A stretch of 64,000 bases of DNA from Prostheceraeus crozeri. Lineage: Eukaryota; Platyhelminthes; Polycladida; Euryleptidae. Position 1 is the first letter of the stretch. Each line of letters starts with the position of its first letter. The notes below the pieces were generated by a model. The model ran no database searches. It was given only the letters and a program-made list of their open reading frames with translations, and was not told where the DNA came from. Made by a program: the position numbers and the translations under genes. Shown here piece by piece: positions 12,173 through 24,100 of this stretch. The stretch is from the NCBI GenBank assembly GCA_907163375.1, contig CAJQUW010001701.1:62001-126000 (forward strand), written 5' to 3'.

Positions 12173-12985
12173 GTCTAACTTACGGTTTGTCTTCATTTCC
12201 AGTTACGATGAACACTGCATTATTGAGATTATGTTGATGCTACCTGATAAGCTTCCACAATGGAATGAAATCACTGCACGTCGTCCAGTCTGCATACAAG
12301 TACATGCACACTATGCTGAAACTTGAAAAAAGAGTTTTCCAATTCCATGGGCAGCAAATGGTCATTCCAACAATTGGAATTCAACACATTAACCTGGAGG
12401 TGATCATTTGAAATTAACTGATTGCCAAAGTTATCAACAGAAATTAATTGATTAGTGGGGCTGATTGAAAACATTCACGTAAGTGGTGGACAAGTATATT
12501 TGAAGACCCTTTTTGAGCAGGCTAACGAAGTGTGTTATAGAACTGCAGGTTTTACTGACTATGTCTCAATGACTATAGGCCTAATTCAAGGATTTTAAAG
12601 CGCTCTTCACTCAATGCTGTTCTATGTGTGTTGAACACGCTCGGAAAAACTTGTAAAGAATAAGAAAGATAATAATTAATAAGTCTAGTGGATGCTGAGC
12701 TGTGTGACAAAATCAATCTATGCTTCATCAAACACGGCCTCGGTAGATATCGGACTGAAGGAGATTGATTCATTCAATTTCTCAACTGATGCCGAACAGA
12801 ATCGTTCTAGGGCACTCATCAGCATAATTTGCAGTAAAAATAGAAGTTTCTATGATGTTCAGTGCTGATGCTGGTATTGGACAGTTTTTCATTAAATACA
12901 CATGTATGACTAATTCCAACTGTATATGAGTGCATGAATATAGAAGATCATCAACAGATAGATATGAAGTAGATAAAATACTTAC

Positions 12986-13060
12986 CAGGGACGAGCGATA
13001 GACAGAGGTCCATAAGTTAGGATGATCCCAATAAAGCAACAAATTCTGTGTCATGTATTC
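12986..13060 (-). CDS. TMEM145/GPR180-like upstream exon
   Basis: This 25-codon exon has textbook borders: acceptor CACCTTTTCAG at 13061 and donor CTG|GTAAGTATT at 12985, phase 0 at both ends. Its peptide contains QNLLLYWDHPNLWTSVY, which matches the family segment LLYxDxPxxWxxVY that lies immediately before the Cys of the next exon. Joined to either exon a (5453) or exon b (4275) it stays in frame and restores the family order. The intron between is 7.5 kb and filled with transposon debris. Upstream exons, including the signal peptide, were not found. Confidence 0.68.
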
Positions 13061-13245
13061 CTGAAAAGGTGAATGAACTCACTCAACAACATATTTATCA
13101 GCATTATGCGACTTTAATCGTTTTTCATATCGTGGCTATCAAATCAAATCAATGAATGTGATTTTCAGATTATATTGAAAACTACTTATAATTACTATAT
13201 TGTATTGGCGCTGCACATGTAAATTATACGAATCAATAATTTTGA

Positions 13246-13760
13246 CAAGGAGGATGGCTGCTTACTTTTCTAGGAGCATGTAAGTCCGAGAGCGGTTGCT
13301 TGAAGATGGCTGTGTCTGAGTAGCGATAGTTTGGTCTGGCTACTTGGTGTCAGAGTTGGCTACTTTTGGGTTCCTGGCCCCATACGAGCCAGTGCTTATG
13401 TCCGGCAGAGACACCTCCGTAACCAGCAATGTGTCCTGAGACGCCAGAGTCCCTGATAATGTGTGGGATTGCTGGCAGGATTGTCTCTGTTGGAAGTCAG
13501 CGTGACACAGGTGCAAACGAAACGGGGTTAAGGAGCTTGATGGGGGACCTTTCCATAAGAGCAGCTCTGTCCCTTGTCGGCTTACTGGAGTGTCCTTGTA
13601 GGCGTGCTGTAAGCGTGCATCCTTTTTAAAATATCAGGGCCTCCAAGGGTGCTGCTGAGGTGCTGTTATTTTGGGCTAGATTGTTGCTACTCTGGGTCCC
13701 ACTCCGCACCTTCTGGTGTTTTTGAAACCGCTTTGATCGCCATTGGTCGGATTTATTCTC
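13246..13760. other. GC-richer island of unknown origin
   Basis: About 500 bp is clearly richer in G and C than the DNA on either side. It contains short frames on the plus strand (for example 13429-13629) without motifs. A Kozak-like ATGGCTGC lies at about 13253, followed within 30 bp by a GTAAGT. It could be an old retroelement 5' region, a regulatory island or a first exon; I cannot decide. Confidence 0.3.
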
Positions 13761-15318
13761 TTATTCTCAGACGAATTCAGACGTGATAAAGTTACATACG
13801 AAATCGTGTCAAATAGAACAGTACATAATGGGTATCGCCCTGTTGCTATTTAAGCAAATCGCTCGGTTCATTTGGTAAAAATTTAATGTTTTACTCGAAG
13901 ATAACCGCGTGGCTAACAAGGCGTTAAAAACATAAGTTGCCACAAATGGATCATTGTGTTGCATTGAACCTAGGACAGCTGCATGTGTGCACCTATGAAA
14001 ATGCTGTTCCTGACCATTTGCTTGTCAAACCTTAAGAATTGCACTGAACTGCGTCAACTGACTGATCGGCATCTGAGCGAGATCTGATCAAGCAACACAT
14101 CCCGATGCAGTATGCTTGTGCTGCGCTACTTTGTGAATGATATAACACAAAAGCCAAAGACAATTGCGACTTACAAGTCGTTGTGTTGGTTGCTATTTGG
14201 ACTTCATAACAAAGCATTAAATAAGTGATTTATCTCAGGTAGTCATCTTCTTCGAACTTCACAATGCGTTTTTTTGTTAAGATACAAAAGATTCCCATTT
14301 CTGCCTTATGTATTGGAGGGTCACAGTCAAACAGAAGCAAAAAATACGATGACATCAAAGCTAACTAAAGTAACAGAATCAAAGGACATCCTGAAGAATG
14401 GTTGCAGTATCGGTTAGCTGCTGAAAACATGATATAAATCAATTTCAACTTTAACTGTTCCTTTATAGCGATGAAAAGCTAATGATCGGCACAGATACTT
14501 CAGCAGCCAGAGCGAGCTTCTATTGGGAACGAGGCCGAAAATGAGACTTTCAGGGAATAATGTACATCTAATGGCCACTAGAAATCTGTGCGTCTGCCGA
14601 GTTCTAGTTAGCTCCTCTTCTTGTCAGAGAGGATAAAAGAAAAACACATGACAAAAGCATCCAATGGGACGCAGATTGCAGTTTTTGGCTAAAATGAAAT
14701 GTTATATGTTTTCTCTAATCAATTGAAAAGTACTAAGTCTAAAGCCATAATTTTTGGCATGCAATGTCTTCAGGTCATTTCCTATGATGTACATGTGCTA
14801 TGCAGGAATGCCTGTCAGAAAGATTCCGATGGATTTCTTAAGTTGGAATATTTAGAACGGAAGATGTATTCCCACAAACTGTAGACTATTAACGACCTCA
14901 AGCCATCACTTTCAGAGGAAATTCAGGATTCGGACCAAGACATGCTCATAATATGTGATCAGAAATTGACATCCCGTCAGATAATGAGATAATCTGAAGC
15001 AGAGGGAGGCAGATCCGTAAGTGATGCGCTTCATAAAAGTAAAAAAATGTTTATTTCCAATTTGGAAAACGTTATACAACAATGATGAGATGAGTGGTAA
15101 AATTGTACAATGAAGATGGTAGGTGAAATGTGTGCAGGTAAGTGACAAGATGACACAGATCGGAAGAAGGCATAATTCATTACATGCATTATAAATCAAT
15201 GTCATAATTTATCATGAATAATTAATTATTACCTGGAATTAGAAGACATTCATATCAATGAAATTACTTTGCGAAGACATGCTTAAATCTTGATATTCCG
15301 ATGAATAAAGATACCTTA
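13761..15318. other. Non-coding stretch
   Basis: No supported gene. The small frames here have weak or unmatched splice signals and no recognised family. Confidence 0.45.
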
Positions 15319-15326
15319 GTTATAGT

Positions 15327-17941
15327 CAGTGCTGCCACTCTGATATTTAGAAAATCCCACGCAGGTGAATTTTTTTCACGCAGGCGTATTAAACAGTTAC
15401 ATTCAGCGCTACATCTACTTTACAAGACAAGGTTTACAAGTTCAACTTTTCCTTTCAATTTTGTTTTGACTCATCACAACTACATGTAACCGTATGTGTA
15501 GGCTGTGTGGTGGTTATGTTCTGATAAATTTGGTCTTAAATTACTATCTGTGAAACTGCTTCAATTCGACCGGACAAGGACGAAACGTTGTCACCGACAT
15601 TTTTGCGAAAATGAGACTTTTGTATATTCGGAATGCGTATTGTCGAGCTGTCACGTACCCTAATTTCTGTGTTCAAACCCTTTGAAGCATGAAGGTGAGG
15701 AGCGTAAAGGAACAAGAAGCTATAAAGACCATAAAGAACAATAAAATTTTTAATTTTATTTCGACTCTCCTGAAAAATCGTCACATGGTGCTTACAACGT
15801 TTCGTCTTGATACGGTCAAATTATGCTTCAACATGCGTTGAGAATGTGTTATGTAAGTACATGTACGGTAGTAAGTCTAAAGAGTGCACAATCTATTTTT
15901 TTCTGTACTTATTCTGTTGCTTCCTTCAGACGATTAGCTCCGCATTTTAAATCTACATCAATCATACATTAGATATTGCAGCTGGGCAATCCAACGAAAA
16001 ACAAATGCTTTCCATTCAATACATGTATTTTGAAAACAACAAATATCGGTAGAGAGTATCTATCAAAAGACTTAACAAACGCAAGACTCGTAAAAACAAA
16101 ATAACAACAGAATATATCTATCAAAAGACCATAATAGTAAAAAAACAAACTCAAAGAGCTAGGCAGCTCTAGTGTACATAAAATTCTCACAAATGAAATT
16201 ATTCGATTAAAAATAAGCTCAAACGAATTATGCTCAGCTCTACTAGTTTCTATAAAAATGTCCAAACTTTCGAATACAAAATACAACAAGAGTACCTACT
16301 GATTATACGTACTGACAATGCATGTACATGCTACTACTACACACTGTACAAAATATACTGTATAATTCAACTAAAAAAACTTTGAAGATAACAATATTTG
16401 AGAAAATGTAAAAAAACCGGGTACTGTTAGTTTTAGCAAACTGTTCAATTGCTTTCTTTATGATTCTTTGTTTTGATTTTGTCTGTTCCGCTGTCAATTT
16501 CTTTTCGTCTTTTTCAATCTTCTTGCGTTTCATCTGAATAAGCGACAGTTTCCTTTGATACTCAGCTATCATCAATAAGGCAGATGATTCTTCTTCTTGG
16601 AGTTCGCTTTTATGTGAAGCTATTTGCTTTTGCTTGTTCAACAATGCCATCTGCTCTTTCGATCTTTCCATTTCTTCCTCCAATTTCCTCTTCCGCGCTG
16701 CTTGTTCCGATTTTTTCTTGTCGGCCTCTTTCTCCTGTTTCAGCCTCTTCTGGTATGATGCATGAGCATTGAAGCCCATTTGGACCAGGTCTTCACTCAA
16801 AGGAAAATTGTAACAACAGTAGTTCGAAGCCCGCAGATAGCCACTGATAACCAAGCATGAGTTCACTGAGATTTCATTCAAACAGTTTCGCTTTTTAGTA
16901 ACTGTATCTGACAGACAACTAAAAGCTCGTTCTACCGCAGCATTTCCGTGAGGTATTGACAAAACGGAGGTGGACAATCGTGTGAGAATCGGATAGACTT
17001 GTTGCGAAGTGTTGCAGTCACCGATGGCAGTCGATTTCAGACTCCCGACATGAAGCCAGTGCTGAACTATATCGTTCAGTTCTTCAACTGCGCGTGAAAT
17101 CCCATATTGACGCCACTCCGTTATCAAGGATTGACATCTTCACTACTGTACTTCATTTCTTTGGCAATGGAAACAACTGCTGTTTCATCTTCGGTTTTCC
17201 GAAGAGCAGGATCCAGAAGACGAAGTTGCCTCACTCGCTTGTCGGCCAGCGGTAAATAGCCTTGAAGTTTACTGGACAAAGTACAATAAAACTTTCGGAC
17301 ACGGTTGAAAAATTCAGTGCGCACTGATTCACTAACAGAATCCAGTTTCTTTCCGGTGTCTTCACCGATAAATATGGCAGAATCTGGAAGTTGTGAATCT
17401 CGATCAAATGAAATTTTCTTCAATCTTTTTGTGTTTTCATCAACAAATTCTTTCTTCAAAAAACATAAAAGAACATTTACAAACAGTTCGCGAACGTCAG
17501 AATACATTTTATGAACAAGAACAGAATTTCTTTGATAAACTTTTTCAAATTTGTTCAAAAGAGGAAGAACGGATTGCATGAACAACAGGTCCAAATGTAT
17601 CAATATCAACGCAATGTCGTAACGATCGCAACACAACATACAATGTTCATTATCCATGCTACCCACCACCACAATCAGCCATTGGACCAAAAAACAATAC
17701 TGGAAGCAGAAAACTTAGTTTTAAATAATTGTAGGGGCTACTGTATGTATATTCTTATGGAAAATAGGAAACCATGGAAAATTCATGATACGATACAAAA
17801 TTATATCATATTCCTTTACAGATCATATGTATAAGTATTATCCATATTTCCCTTCACACACCTCTTCAAAATCCCACGCATTTCACGCAGAAATATTTTT
17901 TTTCACGCACTGCGTAAATTTACGCAGGAGTGGCAGCACTG
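15327..17941 (-). mobile_element. hAT transposon copy 1, with exact target duplication
   Basis: Perfect 14-bp terminal inverted repeats CAGTGCTGCCACTC (15327-15340) and GAGTGGCAGCACTG (17928-17941) are flanked by a perfect 8-bp target duplication GTTATAGT (15319-15326 and 17942-17949), the hAT hallmark. Near the ends are several CACGCA motifs (15358, 15377, 17875, 17884, 17904), likely subterminal transposase-binding sites. The transposase gene lies on the minus strand and is broken. Confidence 0.93.
16303..17690 (-). pseudogene. hAT transposase, frameshifted and lacking the N-terminal half
   Basis: Two overlapping frames (17690-17124 and 17127-16303) need one frameshift near 17125 to join. 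The second holds the hAT C-terminal dimerisation region: SIPHGNAAVERAFSCLSDT and the following KKRNCLN, diagnostic of hAT transposases. A long charged coiled coil (QKRLKQEKEADKKKSEQAAR and onward) follows and is unusual for the superfamily. The first frame corresponds to the mid region. The BED finger and first catalytic residues are absent, since only about 240 bp separate the frame from the 5' terminal repeat. The copy is probably internally deleted as well as frameshifted. Confidence 0.82.
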
Positions 17942-18500
17942 GTTATAGTACTACGTCTTTTCCCGTATTCATTTCTTGATCATAACAATTTGTAATTTTT
18001 TGTAAGCTTTATTTGGAGTTTATTAAAAAAATTCTATTTATTTTGTAAACTTTATTAAATAAGTTTTGGAGAGCCGGTAAACAAAATGAAAGAATTCATA
18101 AAAAGGAAATATTGCAAAATAACTCAAATGGTATTGGTTTTATGCAAATGCATAATTAACGTTGAATATTTGTACTTGATTGTCCAAATTCTTCAATTTT
18201 CAGACAACCTCTATAATCGAAATTTTCCGTAGTACCGGTATAACAAATGAGGAGTAATTCGCAACAGAGAATTGTAACAAACAGTTTTCCATTTGATCTT
18301 TCCCTTATTGACTGCTTCAATTCATTTCTTCCAATTGGGAAATTTTACGAGATACCATGTTGACATGCTAGAATTATTTGTACTATTGGCAAGGCGTGCA
18401 TTAGTGAAAAGTTGTATAATATCCAATAGCAGCAAGGATTATTGACTTTTCAAGAAACTTATTCTAGCTTCCAGTGGTCAGACACTTCGTTACCAAATTG

Positions 18501-19135
18501 AAAATTGTTTTGAAAGAAAGTCAAGTCATTTATTGTAAAATCGTTGGTCAATATATTTTCGTTGGTTAATAGAAGGTTGGTCAATATATTTCGATTATTT
18601 ATACCATAGCCATTATCAAGAAAAGAATGAGATAAGCAAAATTCATGGCAAATACACCAGATTTAAAATTTGATGTAGAGAATCATAGAATTAACACTGT
18701 ATTGACTTATAAACATGAATGACATCTATTATGCGTAGAATGGAAAGATATCTGGAAGCCGAAATGTGCTGCTAACCCATCTCTCCTCAACCTCCCAGCC
18801 AAATATTCATTATGAAATATATAAAAAATTACATATACTAACATTCTTTCAGCCCTTCGCATTCAGCTCGACTAATTCTTTATTATTTTTGGCACATTTC
18901 TGCTGCCAGATATCTTTCCATTCTACGCATAATAGATATCATTCATGTTTATAAGTCAATACAGTGTTAATTCTATGATTCACTACATCGAAATTTAAAT
19001 CTTTTGTATCTACCATGAATTTTGCTTATCTCATGCTTTTCTTGATAATGGCTATGGTATAAATAATCGAAATATATTAATCAACCTTTTGTACGATTCT
19101 ACAATAAATAACTTGACTTTCTTTCAAACAATTTT
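18501..19135. repeat. Long inverted repeat (foldback element)
   Basis: The left arm 18501-18755 and right arm 18906-19135 are inverted copies of each other with few differences (for example GGAAAGATATCTGG against CCAGATATCTTTCC at the loop side). The loop is about 150 bp. The outer ends are AAAATTGTTTTGAAAGAAAG and its complement. No coding potential; it is probably a foldback MITE or the two ends of a deleted transposon. Confidence 0.85.
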
Positions 19136-20029
19136 TATTTTCATGAACAGTCAAGGCATATTTCCTTAATTTCGTTATAAGTTCATTGGAAGAACATAAA
19201 TCTCTATAAAAAACACTTCAAAAGCTTGGGAAAATTCCATACCACGAACTGAGTAGGAGAATAAATATCTCGTTGAATTTTAAGAGGCATTAGCTTTCAT
19301 TTCAAAAACGCCTTGCTTGCATAATGAATTCATGAATGTGTGTGGACTATATTCAAGGTAAAATTTTTTCAGTGTCGAAGATTTTAAGTGCAAGAACATC
19401 TGATGAACACCAAATAAGGAAGACCCACATCGATCCCTTCACCAAAAGTAAACATGTTCAAGCATTTTGCATTGATTAAAATCTTCGAGTAAGCGATTGA
19501 GACTTGATATTGTTTTCACTATTCTGGAGGTTTTTCAATTGATGGAAAACATTATCTTCCGGTGGCAAAGCGCTTTCTGCGTCACTAGCATTTTGAAAAT
19601 TCTGAAATTTTGTCGAGCCGACCCCACATAAGGGTTCGAACTATTACAGTAATTGTAATTGAAAGAAAATTGTGTAACTGTTCCAACCCGAACCCACATA
19701 GTGATCAAATTTTTTGACTGACCGGTGGACAGGTGAATTTTTCTTTCACTGGCCAGTCTTTTGACCGGCCGGTCAACCAGTGAAATTCCACGTTCTTCTG
19801 TGGTATTGTATTACTGAATATGCACCATGCCAATTTGCATATTGGTTATGTCAGCTACATATAAAGTCATAATCAAAACATATAGTCATATCAAATGCAT
19901 GCAATCATATAGCATCAACACATACTAAACATGCAATTTCTTGTTAATTCGCTTTTATTCTTGAAATACACATTCTGTATTCACTATTATCTGTTGCATG
20001 ATAAAATGCTATTATCAAAAACCCTTATT

Positions 20030-20300
20030 CTAACCCGATGAAGATGAAATTGCTATGGATTTCTCTATCATTCTGCGGACAATAATGCAGTAGTTGGCAT
20101 TATTGCCCGCTGAATTTCCATTGAAAATACATTGGATAAAAAAACTGCATTCTAACCCAAAAATGATGAAATTCCTGTCGATTTCTACATCAATCAGCGG
20201 ACACTAATGCCGTAGTTGGCATTATTGTCCGCTGATTGATATATGAATTTGCATTGAATTAAAGACCGCATTATTGTCCGGCAGAAAACTCTATGCCAAA
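20030..20300. repeat. Palindrome cluster A beside the recombinase gene
   Basis: Two related palindromes lie here. One is at 20075-20110 (14-bp arms, GCGGACAATAATGC, one mismatch). The other is at 20190-20239 (22-bp arms with about one mismatch, loop GTAGTT). Each is preceded by a minus-strand copy of a block containing TTTCATCWTNNTTGGGTTAGAAT-like sequence that also occurs on the plus strand at about 26096 and 28808. A partial third unit, CATTATTGTCCGGCAG, is at 20272, close to the 3' end of the recombinase gene. Confidence 0.75.
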
Positions 20301-21028
20301 AAATCTGAAAGAACATAGAACATAAGCAAACTGTGCAAACATAGAAATTACTCATATTACAAGTGCTGTCCATTCTAATCCAAATAAAATTCTAGCACAA
20401 ATCCATTCTTTCTCAGAATTGAGGTCGGGCGCCGAACAGTTCCAGACTCGCTTGATACAGTTGTCTTTGTTTCAGAAACAGAATAATGAGTTGAAAAAAC
20501 CTGGGATGATGTCGATCCACTGTTGTCCTCAATACAAATATCCCTTTGTTGGGTTCCGGATCGGTGAATACTGCTGCTTAAATCATGCGATACTTTCATT
20601 TTCTTTGTTGGTGTTACACGTTTAATATAGCGCTACACCGAATCATTCCTTTTATGACCCGTAACCGTTTGAATCTGGTCCGTTGTGCACCCTTTTGAGA
20701 ACATCTTCGAAACGACTGTTGCACGCACACAGTGATTGGTGTAAATTGCGTTTAGGTCTGCTTCCCTTGAAATGATTTTCATTGCATCATTCAACAAATG
20801 CTTCCCCACGACTTGTGTATCCGAGTACCATGTAGCATTACTCCCCCAACCGCCACTCTCCATTTTTGATTTCTGCAGCGGCTTCGGGAATAAGCATGTG
20901 CAATTATCGGGGATCTTGCTCAAATATAGTCGGATGGCTTCAACAGGACATTCATCTTTCTTCTCTGGTTTTGCATACATCACAATGTCTTTAATATTCT
21001 CGTAATTCCTTTTATTGAGTGTTGATCT

Positions 21029-21147
21029 TGTTAGAGTGTCATTGTGCAGATTCTATTGTCCGCTGTTGAACTGTGTTACATGGCCTGCTGCATGACTGCG
21101 GCAGCCAGTGAATAAATGAATTCGATGACTAAAGGTGACTTCTAACA
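21029..21147 (+). repeat. 5' LTR (119 bp)
   Basis: Starts TGTTAGA and ends TCTAACA, a perfect 7-bp terminal inverted repeat. It is unusually short for a Gypsy LTR. Every base I compared is identical to the 3' copy. Confidence 0.95.
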
Positions 21148-21164
21148 CTGGCGTCGCAAGTATG

Positions 21165-24100
21165 AAACCTGCCAAATTGACTTCTGAGACTGTCTGCTTC
21201 TCGACATGGAAAATGCAACTGGTGGCCTATCTAGATATTGAACGGAAGAAAGATCCAGATTTGAAGGATGAAACATGCATAAACATGATAGTTTTGTGTG
21301 TTGACATTTCACTTCTACGGGAAATAAAAATCGATGGCAGGACAACTGTTTCGTCATTACTTGCAGTGATTGAATCCGAGTGGCGATTATCGCGGAAGCC
21401 GGCTGATGTTACAAAGGCATTCTATGATATTACATGTGGATCTGATGTGCGGCAATGTTATTATGACTTGTTGGAAATTGGATATTATTTCTCAGCGTCA
21501 GACGCAGTTATTCGACAACGTTTTCTCGAGATCTTGCCAAATTCTTTGAAACAAATTGCTTATCTGGAAGTGAGTAGAGACAAGACAATCTCAACGAAGG
21601 CATTAGTGTCCCTCTTAGAGTTGATTCCTTTTTCTCCCAGTCCAATCTCAGCAGCTGTTAGACCAATGAGCCAAACGAAGAATATGGAATGCTGTTTCTA
21701 TTGCAAAGCGACTGGTCATCTTATATCTCAGTGCCCGAAATTACGCTGCTATCACTGCCAGGAACAAGGTCACAGAAGAAACAAATGTCCCAAGCTCCAA
21801 AAAAAACTAATTGCCGCAGCAGTACGCCCACCTACTACTGCTGCTTATACAAAGTTATTGGTGGAAGGTATAAATAAAGATGTATTGATGGATTCTGGTT
21901 CTCCTACAAGTTTCATTGGTTTTGAAACGTTGAAAATTCTGGAGCGTGAGTGCAAAGCGACTTTTCCTCGTTTCGCCGTTGCTGAGGACTCATGGGTGGC
22001 GGTAGATGGAAATTGGTTTTCAAGTCGTATGACTGTGCATTTGAATATTTTAGTGAATAATAAACATATTGGCTGTTATTTTTTTGTTATTGACTCACCA
22101 ATTGGAATTATCATGGGGACTGAAAATTTGCATAGATTAGACTGTGAAATGGCATTCCACAATAATGTAAATGATATAAAATTTGTTGGAGCAATACCTT
22201 CAATAGATAAAACAGATTTTTTGCAACGTTTTTCGTTACCGGACTGGAATGATGATGATCGAAAGAGACTCGAAACTTTATTATGGAATTATAGAAATAT
22301 ATTTTCCTGTCACAAGATGGATTTTGGAAGAACTGATTTACTATACCATACTATCGATACGGGGGACGCTCATCCTATTTCAATCAAGCCTTACCGTCGT
22401 TCACCAGTGGAGGAAGCTGAAATTGTAAATGATGTGAAACAGATGTATGAGGCAGGCATCATTGAAGACAGTAATTCGCCGTGGTCTTTCCCTGTGCTAC
22501 GTGTATCGAAGAAAGACGGAACTAAACGCTTTGCAATTGACTTCAGAAAATTGAATGATGTAACGAAGAGAGACCGCTTCCCTCTTCCACATATTGATGC
22601 CTTGTTGGATAAACTTTCGAGGTCTTCATTATTTACGACCCTCGACATCGCTGCGGCATATTGGAACGTTCCGTTGGATGAGCAATCAAAACCAAAAACA
22701 GCATTTCAAGCAGGAAATAAGTTTTACCAATTCACGTGCATGCCGTTTGGTTTGTGTAATGCACCTGCAACATTTCAGCGATTTCTCACAACTCTCATCG
22801 GTGACTTGAATTTGATACCATACTTAGATGACATGATAGTGCCATCATCCTCAGATATCTCTGAACACTTGCAGTTGATTGAATCTGTGTTTGCGAGACT
22901 ACAAAAAGCCAACATAAAACTCAAGCCGTCCAAATGTCACTTTGGAAGAAAATCTGTAGACTATTTGGGATTTGTTATTGAAGAGAGTCACATCCGTCCG
23001 AATCCTAGCAAGATACAAGCTATCAAAGATTTTCCCATTCCTCGAACACCAAAGGATTTAAAGCGATTTTTGGGCATGTGCCGTTTTTACTCCCGCTTCA
23101 TCCATCAATTTGCATCGAAAGCTGTACCATTGAATCATCTAGAAAATTGTGCAAAGTCGAGTTTTATTTGGACTGAAGACTGTCAGGTGGCATTTGACTT
23201 CATAAAATCTTCCTTTTGTGAGAGGTTATCTCTGTCGCAACCAAATTTCAACTGTGATTTCTTTCTTGATGTGGATGCTAGCGATACAGCAATTGGAAGT
23301 GTTCTATATCAGAAGAATGGTCCACCAGTTGCCTTTGCAAGTCGGAAGTTATCAGCGCCTGAGACTCGATATTCAACAACTGACAGAGAGTTTTTGTCTT
23401 TGGTTTGGTCAATCAAACATTTTCGTCCCTACCTATATGGCAAGAAATTTACTGTTTACACGGATCACCAGCCCTTGGTTTATGTACGACAGTCGAAAGC
23501 TAGAAATGGTCGCCAAGCCCGTTGGTTGATGGATTTGGAAGAATTCGAATTTGATATTTTTTACAGACGTGGTAGTGACAACTTCGTGGCGGATGCCTTA
23601 AGTCGAATTGATTCCAATATGGTGAGTGATGGGAACTATGTAGCTGCGACATTTTCACTGTCTGACATGGATTGGCCTACTTTTCAAAAAAATGACTCAT
23701 TTTGTATGAATATTTTGAATCAATTGCAATCTCATCGCGTTAAGAGAGGGTACACTGAGGATGAAGCTGGTCGTTTGCGATATTACGGACATCTGGTTGT
23801 GCCAGCCAACATGATCTCAGACCTTGTTCTACAATATCATAATCATGGCCACTTCAGTATCAACAAAACGAGAAATGCCCTTATTGGTGCCGGATATTGG
23901 TTCCCACGTATGCGTTATACAATCAACAATTTGATTTCAGACTGCTCTACATGTGCTTCTCGATCCTATCGACAGTTCAATGTTCCTCAGGTTTCTCTAC
24001 CTAGAGCTCCAGAAGTCAAACCTTTTCAATTTGTCAGTATTGATCTCGTTGGGCCGCTATCATCTACTCACGGTGGCTACAAATATCTTTTGACTATGGT

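Noticed and set aside
12203-12326. Plus-strand frame YDEHCIIEIMLMLPDKLP... behind a strong acceptor
   Set aside because: It needs a phase-2 partner, the only nearby candidate exon ends in phase 1, and the acceptor lies right beside a transposon edge. Not enough support.
13429-13629. 66-codon frame in the GC-richer island
   Set aside because: The frame length is expected in GC-richer DNA and no motif or homology pattern was seen.
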